Source of the DNA: Brucella gallinifaecis | GTDB lineage: Bacteria; Pseudomonadota; Alphaproteobacteria; Rhizobiales; Rhizobiaceae | NCBI RefSeq assembly: GCF_006476605.1 | Contig: NZ_ML636806.1 | Coordinates: 106,919-170,918, forward strand | Reading direction: 5' to 3' | DNA length: 64,000 bases | Shown: positions 9,591 through 20,700 of the stretch, one piece after another | Numbering within the stretch: position 1 is the stretch's first letter | Layout of the letters: each line of letters starts with the position of its first letter | Notes under the pieces: generated by a model | Seen by the model: only the letters and a program-made list of their open reading frames with translations | The model's database searches: none | Told to the model about the DNA's origin: nothing | Position numbers and translations under genes: made by a program

Positions 9591-11333
9591 ATGAATTATA
9601 ATACGGAGAACAAGAGGGTGGCAGTCGCGCTGAGCGAAACCCCGCATCTTTGGGGACTGGCTGTTGCACAGGCCTGGCGCAGGTTCAGCCGCCGCCTGCG
9701 TATGGGGCCGCTTTATCGCTGGCGTTTTACCGGTTTTACGCCGGATCGCATCCTCATTGCTCCGCCTGATCTTCGCGTTGCCGACCCGCAACTGGCACAG
9801 GAATTTTACCACGGCCGTTTCGCGCTCGCCGGTCGTCTTGTCGAAACAGGCGGCATGTCACCTTTTGCTGTCGAACCACCAACCCCTGAATGGGAAGCAG
9901 CCCTTCAGAGCTTTGGCTGGCTCAGACATCTCAAAAGCGCAAACAGCGAACTTGCCACCGCCAATGCGCGCGCACTCATTGATGACTGGATGCGCCTTTA
10001 TGGCAAACGCATCGGCGGCCTTGCATGGTCGCCGGAAGTGACAGCACAGCGCATCATCGCCTGGCTACAACATTCCAACCTCATTCTCGCAGGCGCAGAG
10101 CTGCCAGCCTATCGTAAATTCATGCGCTCACTGGCCATGCAGGTGCGTTATCTGCGTACGGTCGCCTCTGCCATGGATGACGGCGAAGAACGGCTGCGTG
10201 CCCGCATTGCGCTTGCTTTCGCAGCGCTTGCCTTGCCCGTTTCACCACCGACCGCACGTGCAGCCCGCCGCAATCTCGAATATGAGCTGAACCGCCAGAT
10301 CCTGCCTGATGGCGGACATATCTCACGCAATCCGGTCACGATTCTGGAACTGCTGGCAGATCTGCTGCCGCTGCGACAGACTTATGCCAATGGCACAGAA
10401 TCCCCGCCCAAGGCGCTCATCGAAACCGTCGAGCGCATGTTGCCGGCACTGCGTTTCTTCCGGCATCAGGATGGCAATCTCGCATTGTTCAACGGGGTTG
10501 GCCCAACCTTGTCCGAGCGTATCATCTCGGTCCTTCGCCATGATGAAACGGCTGGTTCACCGCTGACACATGCGCCCTATTCCGGTTATGAACGCCTGTC
10601 TATGGGCGCAACCACCATCATCGCCGATACAGGTCTGCCACCACCCGTGACAGCCTCACGCGATGCCCATGCCGGCTGCCTCTCCTTTGAAATGTCCTCC
10701 GGGCGCCAGCGCTATATCGTCAATTCCGGTATCGACCGTTACGGTCCGGCAGAATTTCGCCCGTTGGGACGTTCGACTGCTGCGCATTCAACCGCTACAA
10801 TCAATGATACGTCCTCCTGCCGCTTCAGCCTGAATGCTGGCCTTTCCAGCATGATTGGAACCCCGATCATTGCCGGTCCGACCAGGGTACAGCGTGATCG
10901 CATCGAAGATCAGGGACGACAGGGCTTTGTTGCAAATCATGACGGTTATGTCCGGCTTTTCGGCATTTTTCATGAACGTCGCGTTGTGCTTTCCCATAAT
11001 GGCAGCGTCATTCAAGGGGCTGACCGTTTTTATCGCGGCGACGCCAAAGCACTCAAAGCCAATGGGCGCGATAATATCACCGTGCGTTTTCATATCCATC
11101 CGGCGGTGGAAATCTCATTTGACGAAAACGGCCTGATTAATCTGAGCGCCCAGCATGACGATACATGGGTATTCTCCTGTTTTGAAGTCGCTCCACAGCT
11201 TGAAGACAGCATCTTCTTTGCTGGTTTTCGCGGCCCCGTGACATCAAAGCAGATTGTACTCTCTTTCCCGGCGCACGAATTGCCGGAAGTGAACTGGCAA
11301 TTCAGCCGTGTCGCCATCGGAAGCTATGCTTAA
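9591..11333 (+). CDS. Heparinase II/III-like protein
   Basis: A 580-residue protein with an alpha-helical N-terminal part (about 1-300) and a C-terminal heparinase II/III-like beta domain (about 310-560). The latter is recognisable from the GYERLSMGATTIIADTG and HAGCLSFEMSSG stretches. The family contains polysaccharide lyases, but the rhizobial members located between rsmB and purH have no established substrate. No signal peptide is visible, so a cytoplasmic location is likely. I use the ATG at 9591; a GTG nine codons in is possible. Confidence 0.85.
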   Translation: MNYNTENKRVAVALSETPHLWGLAVAQAWRRFSRRLRMGPLYRWRFTGFTPDRILIAPPDLRVADPQLAQEFYHGRFALAGRLVETGGMSPFAVEPPTPEWEAALQSFGWLRHLKSANSELATANARALIDDWMRLYGKRIGGLAWSPEVTAQRIIAWLQHSNLILAGAELPAYRKFMRSLAMQVRYLRTVASAMDDGEERLRARIALAFAALALPVSPPTARAARRNLEYELNRQILPDGGHISRNPVTILELLADLLPLRQTYANGTESPPKALIETVERMLPALRFFRHQDGNLALFNGVGPTLSERIISVLRHDETAGSPLTHAPYSGYERLSMGATTIIADTGLPPPVTASRDAHAGCLSFEMSSGRQRYIVNSGIDRYGPAEFRPLGRSTAAHSTATINDTSSCRFSLNAGLSSMIGTPIIAGPTRVQRDRIEDQGRQGFVANHDGYVRLFGIFHERRVVLSHNGSVIQGADRFYRGDAKALKANGRDNITVRFHIHPAVEISFDENGLINLSAQHDDTWVFSCFEVAPQLEDSIFFAGFRGPVTSKQIVLSFPAHELPEVNWQFSRVAIGSYA

Positions 11334-11453
11334 TCCACAAAGGCCTCTTTTAGCTGCGATTTGAGGTATGATTCAGCTCACAGCTGTGCTAATCCGCCAG
11401 CGTCCCACCCTTCCTGAACGCAGAACGCTTCAGCAACGAAGAGACCATTTCCT

Positions 11454-13070
11454 ATGGCTGTCAGCTCCAAGCATATTCCAGCTCCCGATCTTTATCGGGT
11501 GCGTCGCGCCCTTCTTTCCGTGTCCGACAAGACCGGTCTCATCGATTTTGCCAAGGCACTTCATGCCCACGGCATTGAAATCCTCTCGACCGGTGGCACC
11601 GCCAGGTCGATTGCTGCAGAAGGCATTCCTGTAAAGGACGTTTCGGAAGTCACCGGCTTCCCGGAAATCATGGACGGGCGCGTGAAAACGCTGCACCCAT
11701 CGGTTCACGGCGGCCTGCTTGCAGTGCGCAACGACCCTGAACATGTTGCTGCCATGGAAGCCCACGGCATTGGTGGCATCGATCTTGCTGTCATCAATCT
11801 CTATCCGTTTGAGGAAGTCCGCGCCAAGGGCGGCGACTATGACACTACCGTCGAAAACATCGATATTGGTGGCCCGGCAATGATCCGGGCTTCGGCAAAG
11901 AACCATGCCTATGTTGCAACCGTTGTCGATCCGGCTGATTATGCAGACGTTGTGGCCGAGCTTGAAAAGAACGAAGGCTCGCTGCCTGTTTCTTTCCGCA
12001 AGAAGCTTGCTGCCAAAGCATTTTCGCGCACTGCCGCCTATGATGCAGCCATTTCCAACTGGTTTGCCGAAGCCATCAATGAGGAAACTCCCACCTATCG
12101 TTCGATCGCGGGCAAGCTGCATTCCGTCATGCGCTATGGCGAAAACCCGCATCAGACAGCAGGTTTTTATCTGACCGGCGAACTGCGCCCCGGCGTTGCC
12201 ACCGCAACACAGCTTCAGGGCAAACAGCTGTCCTATAACAATATCAATGACACCGATGCAGCTTTTGAACTGGTCGCCGAGTTCGACCCTTCCCGCACTG
12301 CTGCTGTCGCTATCATCAAACATGCCAATCCTTGTGGTGTTGCAGAAGCAGCAACCATCAAGGAAGCCTATCTCAAGGCACTGGCTTGCGATCCGGTTTC
12401 AGCTTTCGGTGGCATTGTTGCACTCAACAGGACGCTTGATGAAGCCGCAGCCGAAGAAATCGTCAAGATTTTTACTGAAGTCATCATCGCACCGGACGCA
12501 ACCGAAGGCGCACAGGCAATCGTTGCAGCCAAAAAGAACCTGCGTCTGCTGGTAACAGGCGGCCTGCCTGATCCACGGGCCAAGGGGCTCGCAGCGAAAA
12601 CTGTTGCCGGCGGCCTGCTGGTTCAGTCACGCGACAATGGCAATGTCGATGATCTTGACCTTAAAGTTGTTACAAAACGTGCTCCAAGCGAAGCCGAACT
12701 GAACGATATGAAATTTGCTTTCCGTGTTGGTAAGCATGTGAAGTCAAACGCAATCGTCTATGTCAAGGACGGCGCAACAGTGGGCATCGGCGCAGGCCAG
12801 ATGAGCCGCGTGGATTCTGCCCGCATCGCGGCCCGCAAGGCTGAGGATGCAGCGCAAACAGCCGGCCTTGCCGAACCACTGACCAAAGGATGTGTTGTCG
12901 CTTCCGACGCCTTCTTCCCGTTCGCTGACGGTCTTTTATCCGCTGTTCAGGCAGGTGCGACAGCGGTTATCCAGCCGGGTGGCTCAATGCGGGATGACGA
13001 AGTCATTGCCGCAGCTGACGAGCATGGCATTGCCATGGTCATGACCGGCATGCGCCACTTCCGTCACTAG
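11454..13070 (+). CDS. purH: Bifunctional AICAR transformylase/IMP cyclohydrolase
   Basis: Catalyses the last two steps of IMP synthesis: formylation of AICAR and ring closure. An N-terminal MGS-like cyclohydrolase domain (from [13 protein letters not shown], with STGGTA and [10 protein letters not shown]) is followed by the transformylase domain (about residues 215-538). The latter includes the KHANPCG motif near residue 290 and a MRDDEVI-N-H stretch near the C-terminus. Length is 538 aa, normal. The stop codon TAG is part of the CTAG that forms the left end of a palindromic element. Confidence 0.97.
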   Translation: MAVSSKHIPAPDLYRVRRALLSVSDKTGLIDFAKALHAHGIEILSTGGTARSIAAEGIPVKDVSEVTGFPEIMDGRVKTLHPSVHGGLLAVRNDPEHVAAMEAHGIGGIDLAVINLYPFEEVRAKGGDYDTTVENIDIGGPAMIRASAKNHAYVATVVDPADYADVVAELEKNEGSLPVSFRKKLAAKAFSRTAAYDAAISNWFAEAINEETPTYRSIAGKLHSVMRYGENPHQTAGFYLTGELRPGVATATQLQGKQLSYNNINDTDAAFELVAEFDPSRTAAVAIIKHANPCGVAEAATIKEAYLKALACDPVSAFGGIVALNRTLDEAAAEEIVKIFTEVIIAPDATEGAQAIVAAKKNLRLLVTGGLPDPRAKGLAAKTVAGGLLVQSRDNGNVDDLDLKVVTKRAPSEAELNDMKFAFRVGKHVKSNAIVYVKDGATVGIGAGQMSRVDSARIAARKAEDAAQTAGLAEPLTKGCVVASDAFFPFADGLLSAVQAGATAVIQPGGSMRDDEVIAAADEHGIAMVMTGMRHFRH

Positions 13071-13334
13071 GGTCAGTACTCATTAATTTGATGAGAATGG
13101 CATCTGAAATGACAAGATATGCAAGGAGAGATGTGAGGACCGGGGGGGCCCGGTTGAGCGGCTCGACGAAGCAGATCACCAAGTCATTTCGATGTCCGAA
13201 GGATGTGGCCCATCCGCCCGGTCTACTTCGTCGGAAAAGCTTGAAAATGAACCACATTTCCTTCGCCTTTCCTTCTCGTATCCGAACGGATGGCCTCACA
13301 CCATTCCCGTCAAATTAATGGGTCCTGACCCTAG
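13067..13334. mobile_element. 268-bp palindromic MITE-like element at the purH stop
   Basis: Terminal inverted repeats of 25 bp (13067-13091 and 13310-13334) match at 23 positions. Each starts CTAGGGTCAG and ends ATTAATTTGA. The interior is also self-complementary, for example CGACGAAG on the left against CTTCGTCG on the right, so the whole element could form one long hairpin. CTAG is present at both ends, consistent with duplication of a TA or CTAG target. No open reading frame of recognisable function lies inside. Confidence 0.75.
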
Positions 13335-13372
13335 AGCGCGTTTCGATCTGATTCAATCAGACCGGCGCTCTA
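13332..13372. repeat. TAGAGCGC...GCGCTCTA palindrome
   Basis: Outer arms TAGAGCGC (13332-13339) and GCGCTCTA (13365-13372) enclose TCTGATTCAATCAGA. It belongs to a TAGAGC-type palindrome class also seen at 15329 and 25200. Removing the MITE-like element to its left would place this palindrome directly on the purH stop codon. Confidence 0.7.
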
Positions 13373-13430
13373 ACTCTTTCTTCCTTAAGCATACTCTTAT
13401 CAATCATCGTTGAACGAAGATCAAATCCCA

Positions 13431-13464
13431 AAGCCCCGGCGACGCAATGTTGCCGGGGTTTTTT
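13431..13464 (+). terminator. Intrinsic terminator downstream of purH
   Basis: Stem CCCCGGC/GCCGGGG around an 11-nt loop, followed by TTTTTT. It is probably the real end of the purH transcript, 360 bp after the stop, displaced by the inserted element. Confidence 0.85.
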
Positions 13465-13831
13465 CTTTGAGTTTTCGCAAGCAAAAAGCATCTTCGCAAA
13501 CGAAAATGCACCCTATTAGTTAGTCGGCAAATTTGGTTAAAGAGACAGAATAATCACTCAAAAACACCCCTATTGCTTTCATTTGATATTCATATTATTT
13601 CGTTTAAGTTCACATTGCGCTTAAAGGAAACAAAAAAGCTTGGCAGAAAACCATCGATAGTGCAGCAATAAGAATCTGAATTATGTGAAGATGCCCGGCA
13701 GCCTGAAAAGGGTGTGCTGGCTCTTGGAGAGACACATATATTCATTTGAAAGAAGCAAATAGGATTGCAACGGATATACATATTCGCATCCTGACAATAT
13801 CTCTGCCATTCGCGCGGGAGGAGTATATTAA
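13465..13831 (+). promoter_or_regulatory. Long glpK upstream region
   Basis: About 370 bp without a gene, AT-rich, ending in GGGAGGAG nine bases before the glpK ATG. It must hold the glpK promoter, but I cannot fix a -35/-10 pair or a GlpR site with confidence. Nothing else is recognisable here. Confidence 0.4.
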
Positions 13832-15331
13832 ATGACACAATTTATAGGTTCCATTGACCAGGGAACCACCAGCTCACGTTTTATAATCTTTGACCGGAAC
13901 GGCGATATTGTCGCCATGAACCAGCGTGAGCATGAGCAAATTTATCCAAAAGCCGGATGGGTCGAGCACAATCCGAATGAAATCTGGCGAAACACGCAGC
14001 ATGTCATTAGCGAAACTCTGAAAAAAGCAAAGCTCAAAGCTTCCGATATTGCATCTGTTGGCATTACCAACCAGCGCGAGACCACACTGCTGTGGGATAG
14101 AAAAACCGGTGCGCCACTTTACAATGCCATTGTCTGGATGGACACGCGCACAGATGCGCTGGTTGATCAATTCGTGAAAGATGGCGGCACAGATCGTCTG
14201 CGTGACAAGACAGGACTGCCGATTTCAACCTATTTCTCAGGCCTCAAACTGCGCTGGATACTCGATAATGTGGCCGGTGCACGCGAAAAGGCAGAAGCAG
14301 GCGATGCGCTGTTCGGCACAATGGATAGCTGGCTGGTCTGGAACCTCACCGGCGGCACCCAAGGCGGCATTCACATCACCGATGTAACCAATGCGTCCCG
14401 CACGCAGCTGATGGACTTGTCGACGCTTGAATGGGACGAGGAAATCCTCCGGCTTTTCGATATTCCCGCGGCTTGCCTGCCGGAAATCCGCTCATCCAGT
14501 GAAGTCTATGGCGAGATAATCCTGCCCGCGCTTGGCAATGTGAAGCTTGCAGGTATTCTGGGTGATCAGCAGGCAGCCCTTTTCGGTCAGGCCTGCCTTG
14601 AGCCGGGCGAAGCCAAAAACACCTATGGCACCGGCTGTTTCATGCTGATGAATACCGGCGAGAAACTGGTCCCCTCCACCTATGGACTTTTAACAACTGT
14701 TGCCTATCAGCTTGGTGATGAAAAGCCGGTCTATGCGCTGGAAGGCTCCATCGCAATCACCGGCGCACTGGTGCAATGGCTGCGTGATAATCTCGGCATC
14801 ATCAAAAACAGTGCCGACATTGAAACATTGGCACGCACGGTCAAAGACAATGGCGATGTCTATTTCGTCCCCGCCTTCTCCGGCCTCTATGCACCGCATT
14901 GGGAAGATTCTGCACGCGGCGTCATTGCTGGTCTCACACGCTTTGCCAATAAGGGTCATATTGCACGTGCAGCCCTTGAAGCCAGTGCCTATCAGGTGCG
15001 TGAAGTGCTGGAAGCCATGGTCAAGGATTCAGGCGTGAAGATCACTGAACTGCGTGCCGATGGCGGCATGACCATCAATGAACTCTTGATGCAGTTCCAG
15101 TCCGATATTCTCAATGTTCCGGTTGTGCGTCCAAAGATCATCGAAACCACAGCTCTTGGTGCAGCCTATGCAGCAGGACTGGCCGTGGGCTATTGGAAAT
15201 CGACAAATGACATTATCGAGAACTGGCAGGTCGGCCAGCGCTGGCATCCAAAGATGACAGCAAAAGAGCGGACCAGTCTGTTCAACGCATGGGAAAAGGC
15301 CGTGCAGCGCTCGCTCAACTGGGTCGATTAG
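13832..15331 (+). CDS. glpK: Glycerol kinase
   Basis: FGGY-family kinase converting glycerol to glycerol 3-phosphate. The N-terminal phosphate loop is [35 protein letters not shown] and the C-terminal [12 protein letters not shown] are the family motifs. Length is 499 aa, as expected. The start has a strong GGGAGGAG site. glpF follows after 135 bp, giving an uptake-plus-phosphorylation pair; no glpD or glpR is present in the window. The TAG stop is the first half of a short TAGAGC palindrome. Confidence 0.97.
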   Translation: MTQFIGSIDQGTTSSRFIIFDRNGDIVAMNQREHEQIYPKAGWVEHNPNEIWRNTQHVISETLKKAKLKASDIASVGITNQRETTLLWDRKTGAPLYNAIVWMDTRTDALVDQFVKDGGTDRLRDKTGLPISTYFSGLKLRWILDNVAGAREKAEAGDALFGTMDSWLVWNLTGGTQGGIHITDVTNASRTQLMDLSTLEWDEEILRLFDIPAACLPEIRSSSEVYGEIILPALGNVKLAGILGDQQAALFGQACLEPGEAKNTYGTGCFMLMNTGEKLVPSTYGLLTTVAYQLGDEKPVYALEGSIAITGALVQWLRDNLGIIKNSADIETLARTVKDNGDVYFVPAFSGLYAPHWEDSARGVIAGLTRFANKGHIARAALEASAYQVREVLEAMVKDSGVKITELRADGGMTINELLMQFQSDILNVPVVRPKIIETTALGAAYAAGLAVGYWKSTNDIIENWQVGQRWHPKMTAKERTSLFNAWEKAVQRSLNWVD

Positions 15332-15347
15332 AGCATAATCCGCTCTA
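15329..15347. repeat. TAGAGC-N7-GCTCTA palindrome on the glpK stop codon
   Basis: Six-base perfect arms begin with the glpK stop codon itself and are followed by AAAATA. It may act as a weak processing or termination hairpin between glpK and glpF. Confidence 0.6.
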
Positions 15348-15466
15348 AAATACAGGGACCCGAAGCAGACTGAACTTGAAAACGATCAATGATTATCGAC
15401 AGCCGGTGAGCATATCCACTCACCGGACAGCTTTTTAGTATCTGAATTATTCTCTCGGAGCATATA

Positions 15467-16189
15467 ATGAGCAATGGTTTTATCGGTGAATTTCTCGGCA
15501 CGATGATGCTGATCCTGTTGGGCGATGGTGTGGTTGCAAATGTGCTTCTTGCAAAATCCAAAGGCCAGAACTCCGGCTGGATCGTCATTACCGCAGGCTG
15601 GGGCTTTGCGGTTCTCTGTGGTGTGATGGTTGCTGTAGCGGCTGGCAGTGCCGGCCATCTCAACCCCGCAGTAACGCTTGCTTTCTATATGGCCGATAGT
15701 TTTCCGGCGGCAGACGTCGCGCCTTACATTGCAGCGCAGATGCTTGGTGCTTTTACAGGCGCAGTGCTTGTCTATCTCGCCTATCTGCCGCACTGGCAGC
15801 CAACGCAAGACAAACAACTCAAGCTCGGCGTCTTCTGCACCGGACCTGCCATTCGCAACTTACCAGCCAATTGCCTGACAGAGATTATCGGCACATTTGT
15901 TCTGGTCTTTGTGGTTATTGCAATCGGTGCAAAATCTGTTGGCGCCACGGGCGTTCTGGGACCATTGATGGTCGGCCTGCTTGTCTGGGCACTTGGTGTT
16001 TCGCTGGGCGGCCCCACCGGTTATGCAATCAATCCAGCCCGCGATCTTGGACCCCGCATTGCCCATGCCTTACTGCCGATTCCGGGCAAAGGCAGCTCTG
16101 ACTGGTCCTATGCCTGGGTACCCGTAGCAGCGCCGGTCATCGGTGGCTTCCTTGCCATTGCCTGCGCCAAAGCCGCAGGCATGATATAA
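15467..16189 (+). CDS. glpF: Glycerol facilitator (MIP/aquaglyceroporin)
   Basis: Inner-membrane channel for glycerol of the major intrinsic protein family. Six membrane helices are apparent, with the two pore motifs present as HLNPAVTLAF (first NPA box) and AINPARDLGPR (second NPA box; the Asp after NPAR is typical of glycerol-conducting members). Length is 240 aa, slightly short but normal. TCTCGGAG precedes the start by seven bases. It is downstream of glpK, so substrate assignment is supported by context. Confidence 0.94.
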   Translation: MSNGFIGEFLGTMMLILLGDGVVANVLLAKSKGQNSGWIVITAGWGFAVLCGVMVAVAAGSAGHLNPAVTLAFYMADSFPAADVAPYIAAQMLGAFTGAVLVYLAYLPHWQPTQDKQLKLGVFCTGPAIRNLPANCLTEIIGTFVLVFVVIAIGAKSVGATGVLGPLMVGLLVWALGVSLGGPTGYAINPARDLGPRIAHALLPIPGKGSSDWSYAWVPVAAPVIGGFLAIACAKAAGMI

Positions 16190-16198
16190 GAGACAGGG

Positions 16199-16223
16199 CT
16201 GGCGCAGCCGGTTGCTGCGCCAG
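16199..16223. terminator. Hairpin between convergent glpF and MFS genes
   Basis: Perfect 10-bp stem CTGGCGCAGC/GCTGCGCCAG with a 5-nt loop. There is no T-run on either side, so it is probably a transcript-end hairpin rather than a classical intrinsic terminator. It lies exactly between the two convergent stops. Confidence 0.55.
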
Positions 16224-16227
16224 TCGC

Positions 16228-17592
16228 CTATATGCGTTCAGCCGGATAGGGTGTGGCTTTGGCAAGCACAAATCCAACGCCAAACAGCACAATCAGCACT
16301 GACATGCCCAAGGCTGCCGATCCACTGAGGGCCGTCACTGTTGCCACAAGAAAAGGTCCGATAAAACTGGTGGCACGACCAGCCAATGCATAAATACCAA
16401 AATACCGGCCAGATTCTTCTGGCTTGATGCTTCGCGCAAACCATGACCGTGAAGATGCCTGCACCGGTCCAAATGCAGCTCCAATCATCAAACCATAGAT
16501 CAGATAGGCATGTTCGGCAGGGGTCGCAAACACGCCTGTGCCCCTTGGAGAATCAAAAGAAATAAGCCCGAACAGCGTATACGCACGCCCTGTCGATACT
16601 ATACCCAATGACGCTATCAGCAAAAGCACAATTGAACCAAGCACGATAGCCTTGGAACCAAAGCGCGTATCGAGCTTGCTCGCAAGAAGACAGCTGAAAA
16701 CTGCCATCACATTGAGAATCATACCAAACAGACCAATCTCAGTGATAGACCAGCCAAACAAAACAGCAGCATAGCCGGCACCAAGCGCCAGCATCGCATT
16801 GACACCATCCTGATAGACCATTCGCGCAATCAGAAAGCGGACAATCCCGGGACGTCTGCGAACTTCCCCAAGCGTTTTTTTAAGTTCACCAAGCCCCGAT
16901 CGCAAGGCTGGAGCAAGTTTGTCGCCTTTGGAGACATCCGGCGTAAAGAAAAACATCGGCAGGATAAAAACAAGATACCAAAGAGCAGATATTGGCCCTG
17001 CAATGCGTCCATCCTCGCCCTGCACCGGATCAAGCCCGAACAAAGGATCAAATCCAATAATGGTCTTGCCGGTTTCAGGCGATGCGGCAAGACAGAACAC
17101 GATGAAGATAAGCACAATCATTCCACCAAGATAGCCCAGCCCCCAGGCAATATTGGAAATTCGACCAATATCCTTGCGTGGCACCAGACGCGGCATCATG
17201 GAATCATTGAAGACGATAGAAAATTCTGCCGCAATCATTGCCAGGGCGAATGCAAACAGAACCCAGTAAATATTGGCCCCCGGAACAGCAAACCAGAGTG
17301 CAAAAAGAGCCGAAATCTTGATAATTGCAAAAAAGGCAATCCACGGTTTTCGTGGCCCGGTCCGATCTGAAATGGCGCCCAGAATTGGCGACAAAATTGC
17401 CACGGCCAGTCCAGCAGCGGCAAAGCCATACCCCCATGCAATCTGCCCGGTCTCCGGACTTTCTGCCATACGGGAAATGAAATATGGTCCAAAAATGAAC
17501 GTTGTTACAACTGTAAAAAACGGCTGTGCCGCCCAGTCAAAGAATATCCAGCCCCACACTCCACGGCGTGACGAATAGCCGTCAGCTATCAT
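16228..17592 (-). CDS. UMF1-family MFS transporter
   Basis: A 454-residue inner-membrane protein with about 12 hydrophobic segments. The N-terminus has the WGWIFFDWAAQPFFTVV signature of the UMF1 (Atg22-like) branch of the major facilitator superfamily, and an SDRTGPRKPW loop sits where MFS motif A is expected. The substrate is unknown; export or recycling of small metabolites is suggested by distant relatives only. It is transcribed alone, convergent with glpF. Confidence 0.88.
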   Translation of the reverse strand: MIADGYSSRRGVWGWIFFDWAAQPFFTVVTTFIFGPYFISRMAESPETGQIAWGYGFAAAGLAVAILSPILGAISDRTGPRKPWIAFFAIIKISALFALWFAVPGANIYWVLFAFALAMIAAEFSIVFNDSMMPRLVPRKDIGRISNIAWGLGYLGGMIVLIFIVFCLAASPETGKTIIGFDPLFGLDPVQGEDGRIAGPISALWYLVFILPMFFFTPDVSKGDKLAPALRSGLGELKKTLGEVRRRPGIVRFLIARMVYQDGVNAMLALGAGYAAVLFGWSITEIGLFGMILNVMAVFSCLLASKLDTRFGSKAIVLGSIVLLLIASLGIVSTGRAYTLFGLISFDSPRGTGVFATPAEHAYLIYGLMIGAAFGPVQASSRSWFARSIKPEESGRYFGIYALAGRATSFIGPFLVATVTALSGSAALGMSVLIVLFGVGFVLAKATPYPAERI

Positions 17593-17664
17593 TTTACATT
17601 CCTGTCATCGGTTGCTCCCCCACAAAGCGCAAAGAACTTACACTGCTAATATACACACCACAAC

Positions 17665-17692
17665 AAAAAGGGCGGCCAAAGCCGCCCTTTTT
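17665..17692 (-). terminator. NAD-GDH terminator (possibly bidirectional)
   Basis: Stem AAAAAGGGCGGC/GCCGCCCTTTTT with a 4-nt loop, placed 22 bp after the glutamate dehydrogenase stop. Read on the minus strand, a T-rich tail follows. Confidence 0.88.
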
Positions 17693-17714
17693 AAATTCAA
17701 TCACTTAAATGGAG

Positions 17715-20700
17715 TTATTGGATCAGATCTGACATCAAACCTGCGGCCACAGCCAGACGCGATACGCTAAGATCGCCCCCTTCAGTCAGTGCAACCATAC
17801 GGTGTCTGATCTGATCAATGCGCGCTGCATCTTCTGCAAACCATGCCGCCGCCGGATCCTCGTCCTGACCGTGTTTTTTGAGGGCCGCAATTGTGATGCC
17901 ACGCGCTGCCTGCGTGATCGTATCGCTTGCGCGTGACAATGCCAGACCATCATAATAATCGGTGACAGGAATATTACGTGCAGCTTCTTCGATACGACCA
18001 ATGCGGAAAGCTTCCGACACACCAAAATAGGCTTTAGCCGTCGCCACCAGATCGGCAGATGCCAGATGGGCAATTAATGCAATATCCGGCATGATACCTG
18101 CAAGCTGCAGATTGGCCAGACGCCGGGCAAGCTTCTCAGGCGCCCCCTTCTCAACAAAGGCTGCCTTGTCTGCCTGCACCGTCTCGATGAGATAGTCTGG
18201 CATCAGACTATCAAAGCGCGGTTCAAGTGCAGCACGGGCAGTTGTGATCGTGCTCACCAGCTCCGTCAGATTTGCTCGCGTCGTATCATTGCGCAGCACC
18301 CAGGCAGTCGTTGCGAGCAGCATTTCTGCAACCAGTTGATAGAACTGGTTCTGCACATCACCGGCCACCTTGTTATCAAGCGCATCAATCGCATCATAGA
18401 TCGCATTGATCTCGAAACCATCGCGCACCGCAACATAGGCCCGGACAATATCAGCTGGCGACTTGCCGGTCGTATCGGCCAGACGGCTGATGAAAGTGAT
18501 ACCACCGCGATTGATGACATCATTAGCCAGCAAAGTAGCGACGATTTCACGCTTCAACCGATGATTGGCAATTTCATCGGCATAGGTTTTTACCATCCGC
18601 TTGGGGAAATAACCAAGCAGCAATTGCTCAAAATAAGGTTCATCAGGAAGCCTGCTTGCAACCAGATCATCAGAAAGCGACAGCTTGGCATAAGCCAGCA
18701 GCACAGCAAGTTCCGGGCGCGTCAACGGCTGTCCCGACTTCTGACGTTCATTCAGAACGGCATCCGAAGGCAGATATTCGACCTTGCGATCCAGCAATTT
18801 GCGTGCTTCAAGCTCAGCCATGAAGCGAGCCTGATAAGGCAGCTCTACGAGACCCTGGCGTTCATTGAGAGACAGGGCAAGCGGCTGCAGATAATTGTTG
18901 CGCAGCACCAGTTCAGACACATCATCGGTCATGCTCACCAGCAGCTTGTCGCGTGCAGGACGCTTCAATTTGCCTGAACGCATCGCAGCAGCCAGTGCAA
19001 TCTTGATATTGACCTCGACGTCAGAGCAGTTGACGCCTGCCGAATTATCAATGGCATCCGTATTACCGCGACCGCCGCTCAAGGCATATTCTATGCGCCC
19101 ACGCTGGGTGACACCAAGATTTGCCCCCTCGCCAACAACCTTTGCCCGAACTTCCGAACCCGTAATACGAATTGCATCATTGGCGCGATCACCAACCTGC
19201 GCATCCGTTTCAGCGCTTGCACGAATATAGGTGCCAATACCGCCGAACCACAGAAGATCGACCTCTGCTTTCAGAATCGCCGTCATGATTTCCTGTGGCG
19301 TTGCAGTGGTTTTGCCAAGACCAATAACTTCAGCCGCTTCTTTGGAAAGCGTGATGGTCTTCTGGCTGCGGCTATAAACACCACCGCCCGACGAAATTTT
19401 CGAGCGGTCATAATCCTGCCAGCTTGAACGCGGCAGCTCAAACAGACGCTTGCGCTCTGCAAAACCTGTCGCCGGAACCGGATTTGGATCAATGAAGATA
19501 TCGCGATGGTCAAAGGCTGCAACCAGCCTGATCTGCTCCGACAGAAGCATACCATTACCAAACACATCGCCCGACATATCACCCACACCGGCAACCGTGA
19601 ACGGCTCGGTCTGAATATCCTTGTTAAACTCGCGGAAATGCCGTTTCACAGCTTCCCATGCACCACGTGCGGTAATGCCCATGCCCTTGTGATCGTAACC
19701 GGCAGAGCCGCCGGATGCGAAAGCATCATCGAGCCAGAAGTCATGGGCCTGGCTGATCGCATTTGCCGTATCGGAGAAAGTTGCTGTGCCCTTGTCGGCA
19801 GCAACAACGAAATAGGGATCATCATTGTCGTGTCGAACCACTTGCGCAGGCGGCACGACATCATTGTCATGAATATTGTCAGTAACCGACAGAAGCGTCG
19901 AAATGAACACCTTGTAGGCATCACGACCCGCTTCAAAAACCGTATTCCGATCACCGCCAACCGGCAGACGCTTCGGATAGAACCCGCCCTTGGCACCAAC
20001 CGGCACGATCACAGCATTCTTGACCTGCTGTGCCTTTACCAGACCCAGAACTTCTGTGCGGTAATCCTGTGCCCGGTCCGACCAGCGCAAACCGCCACGC
20101 GCAACAGCGCCAAAACGTAAGTGCACACCCTCAACTTCCGGTCCATACACAAAAATTTCGCGATATGGGCGTGGATCAGGCAGACCATCGATAAGCCGCG
20201 GATTAAGCTTGAATGCAAAGGTTACACGCGGCCTGCCGTCACTATCCGGCTGATAGGCATTGGTGCGTAATGTTGCTTCAATCAGATTGCGGAAACGACG
20301 CAATATCTGGTCATCATCAATGCTTGGCACGCTCAGGAGTGCGGTTTCAATGCCATCAACCAGCTTCTTTTCAGCCGCTTCACGACGTTTGGCCGACGGA
20401 TTGAAACGCAAATCAAACAGCGCATAAAGATCACTGGCAATTTCAGGATAACGGTTCAACGCTGCTGCAATAAAGCCCTGCGAGTAAGCAATACCCGCCT
20501 GTTGCAAATAACGGCCATAGGAACGCAATATCATGATCTGGCGTGCACTCAGCCGTGCTGTCTGCACCAATGCATTATAGCCATCATTATCAGCCAGTCC
20601 GTCCCAGACAGTGCGGAAGATATCTTCAAGCATCTCCCCATCGTCAGACAAATCGACCGGTGCGCCATAGGCATTTACGAGCTGCATGTCATGAACATAA

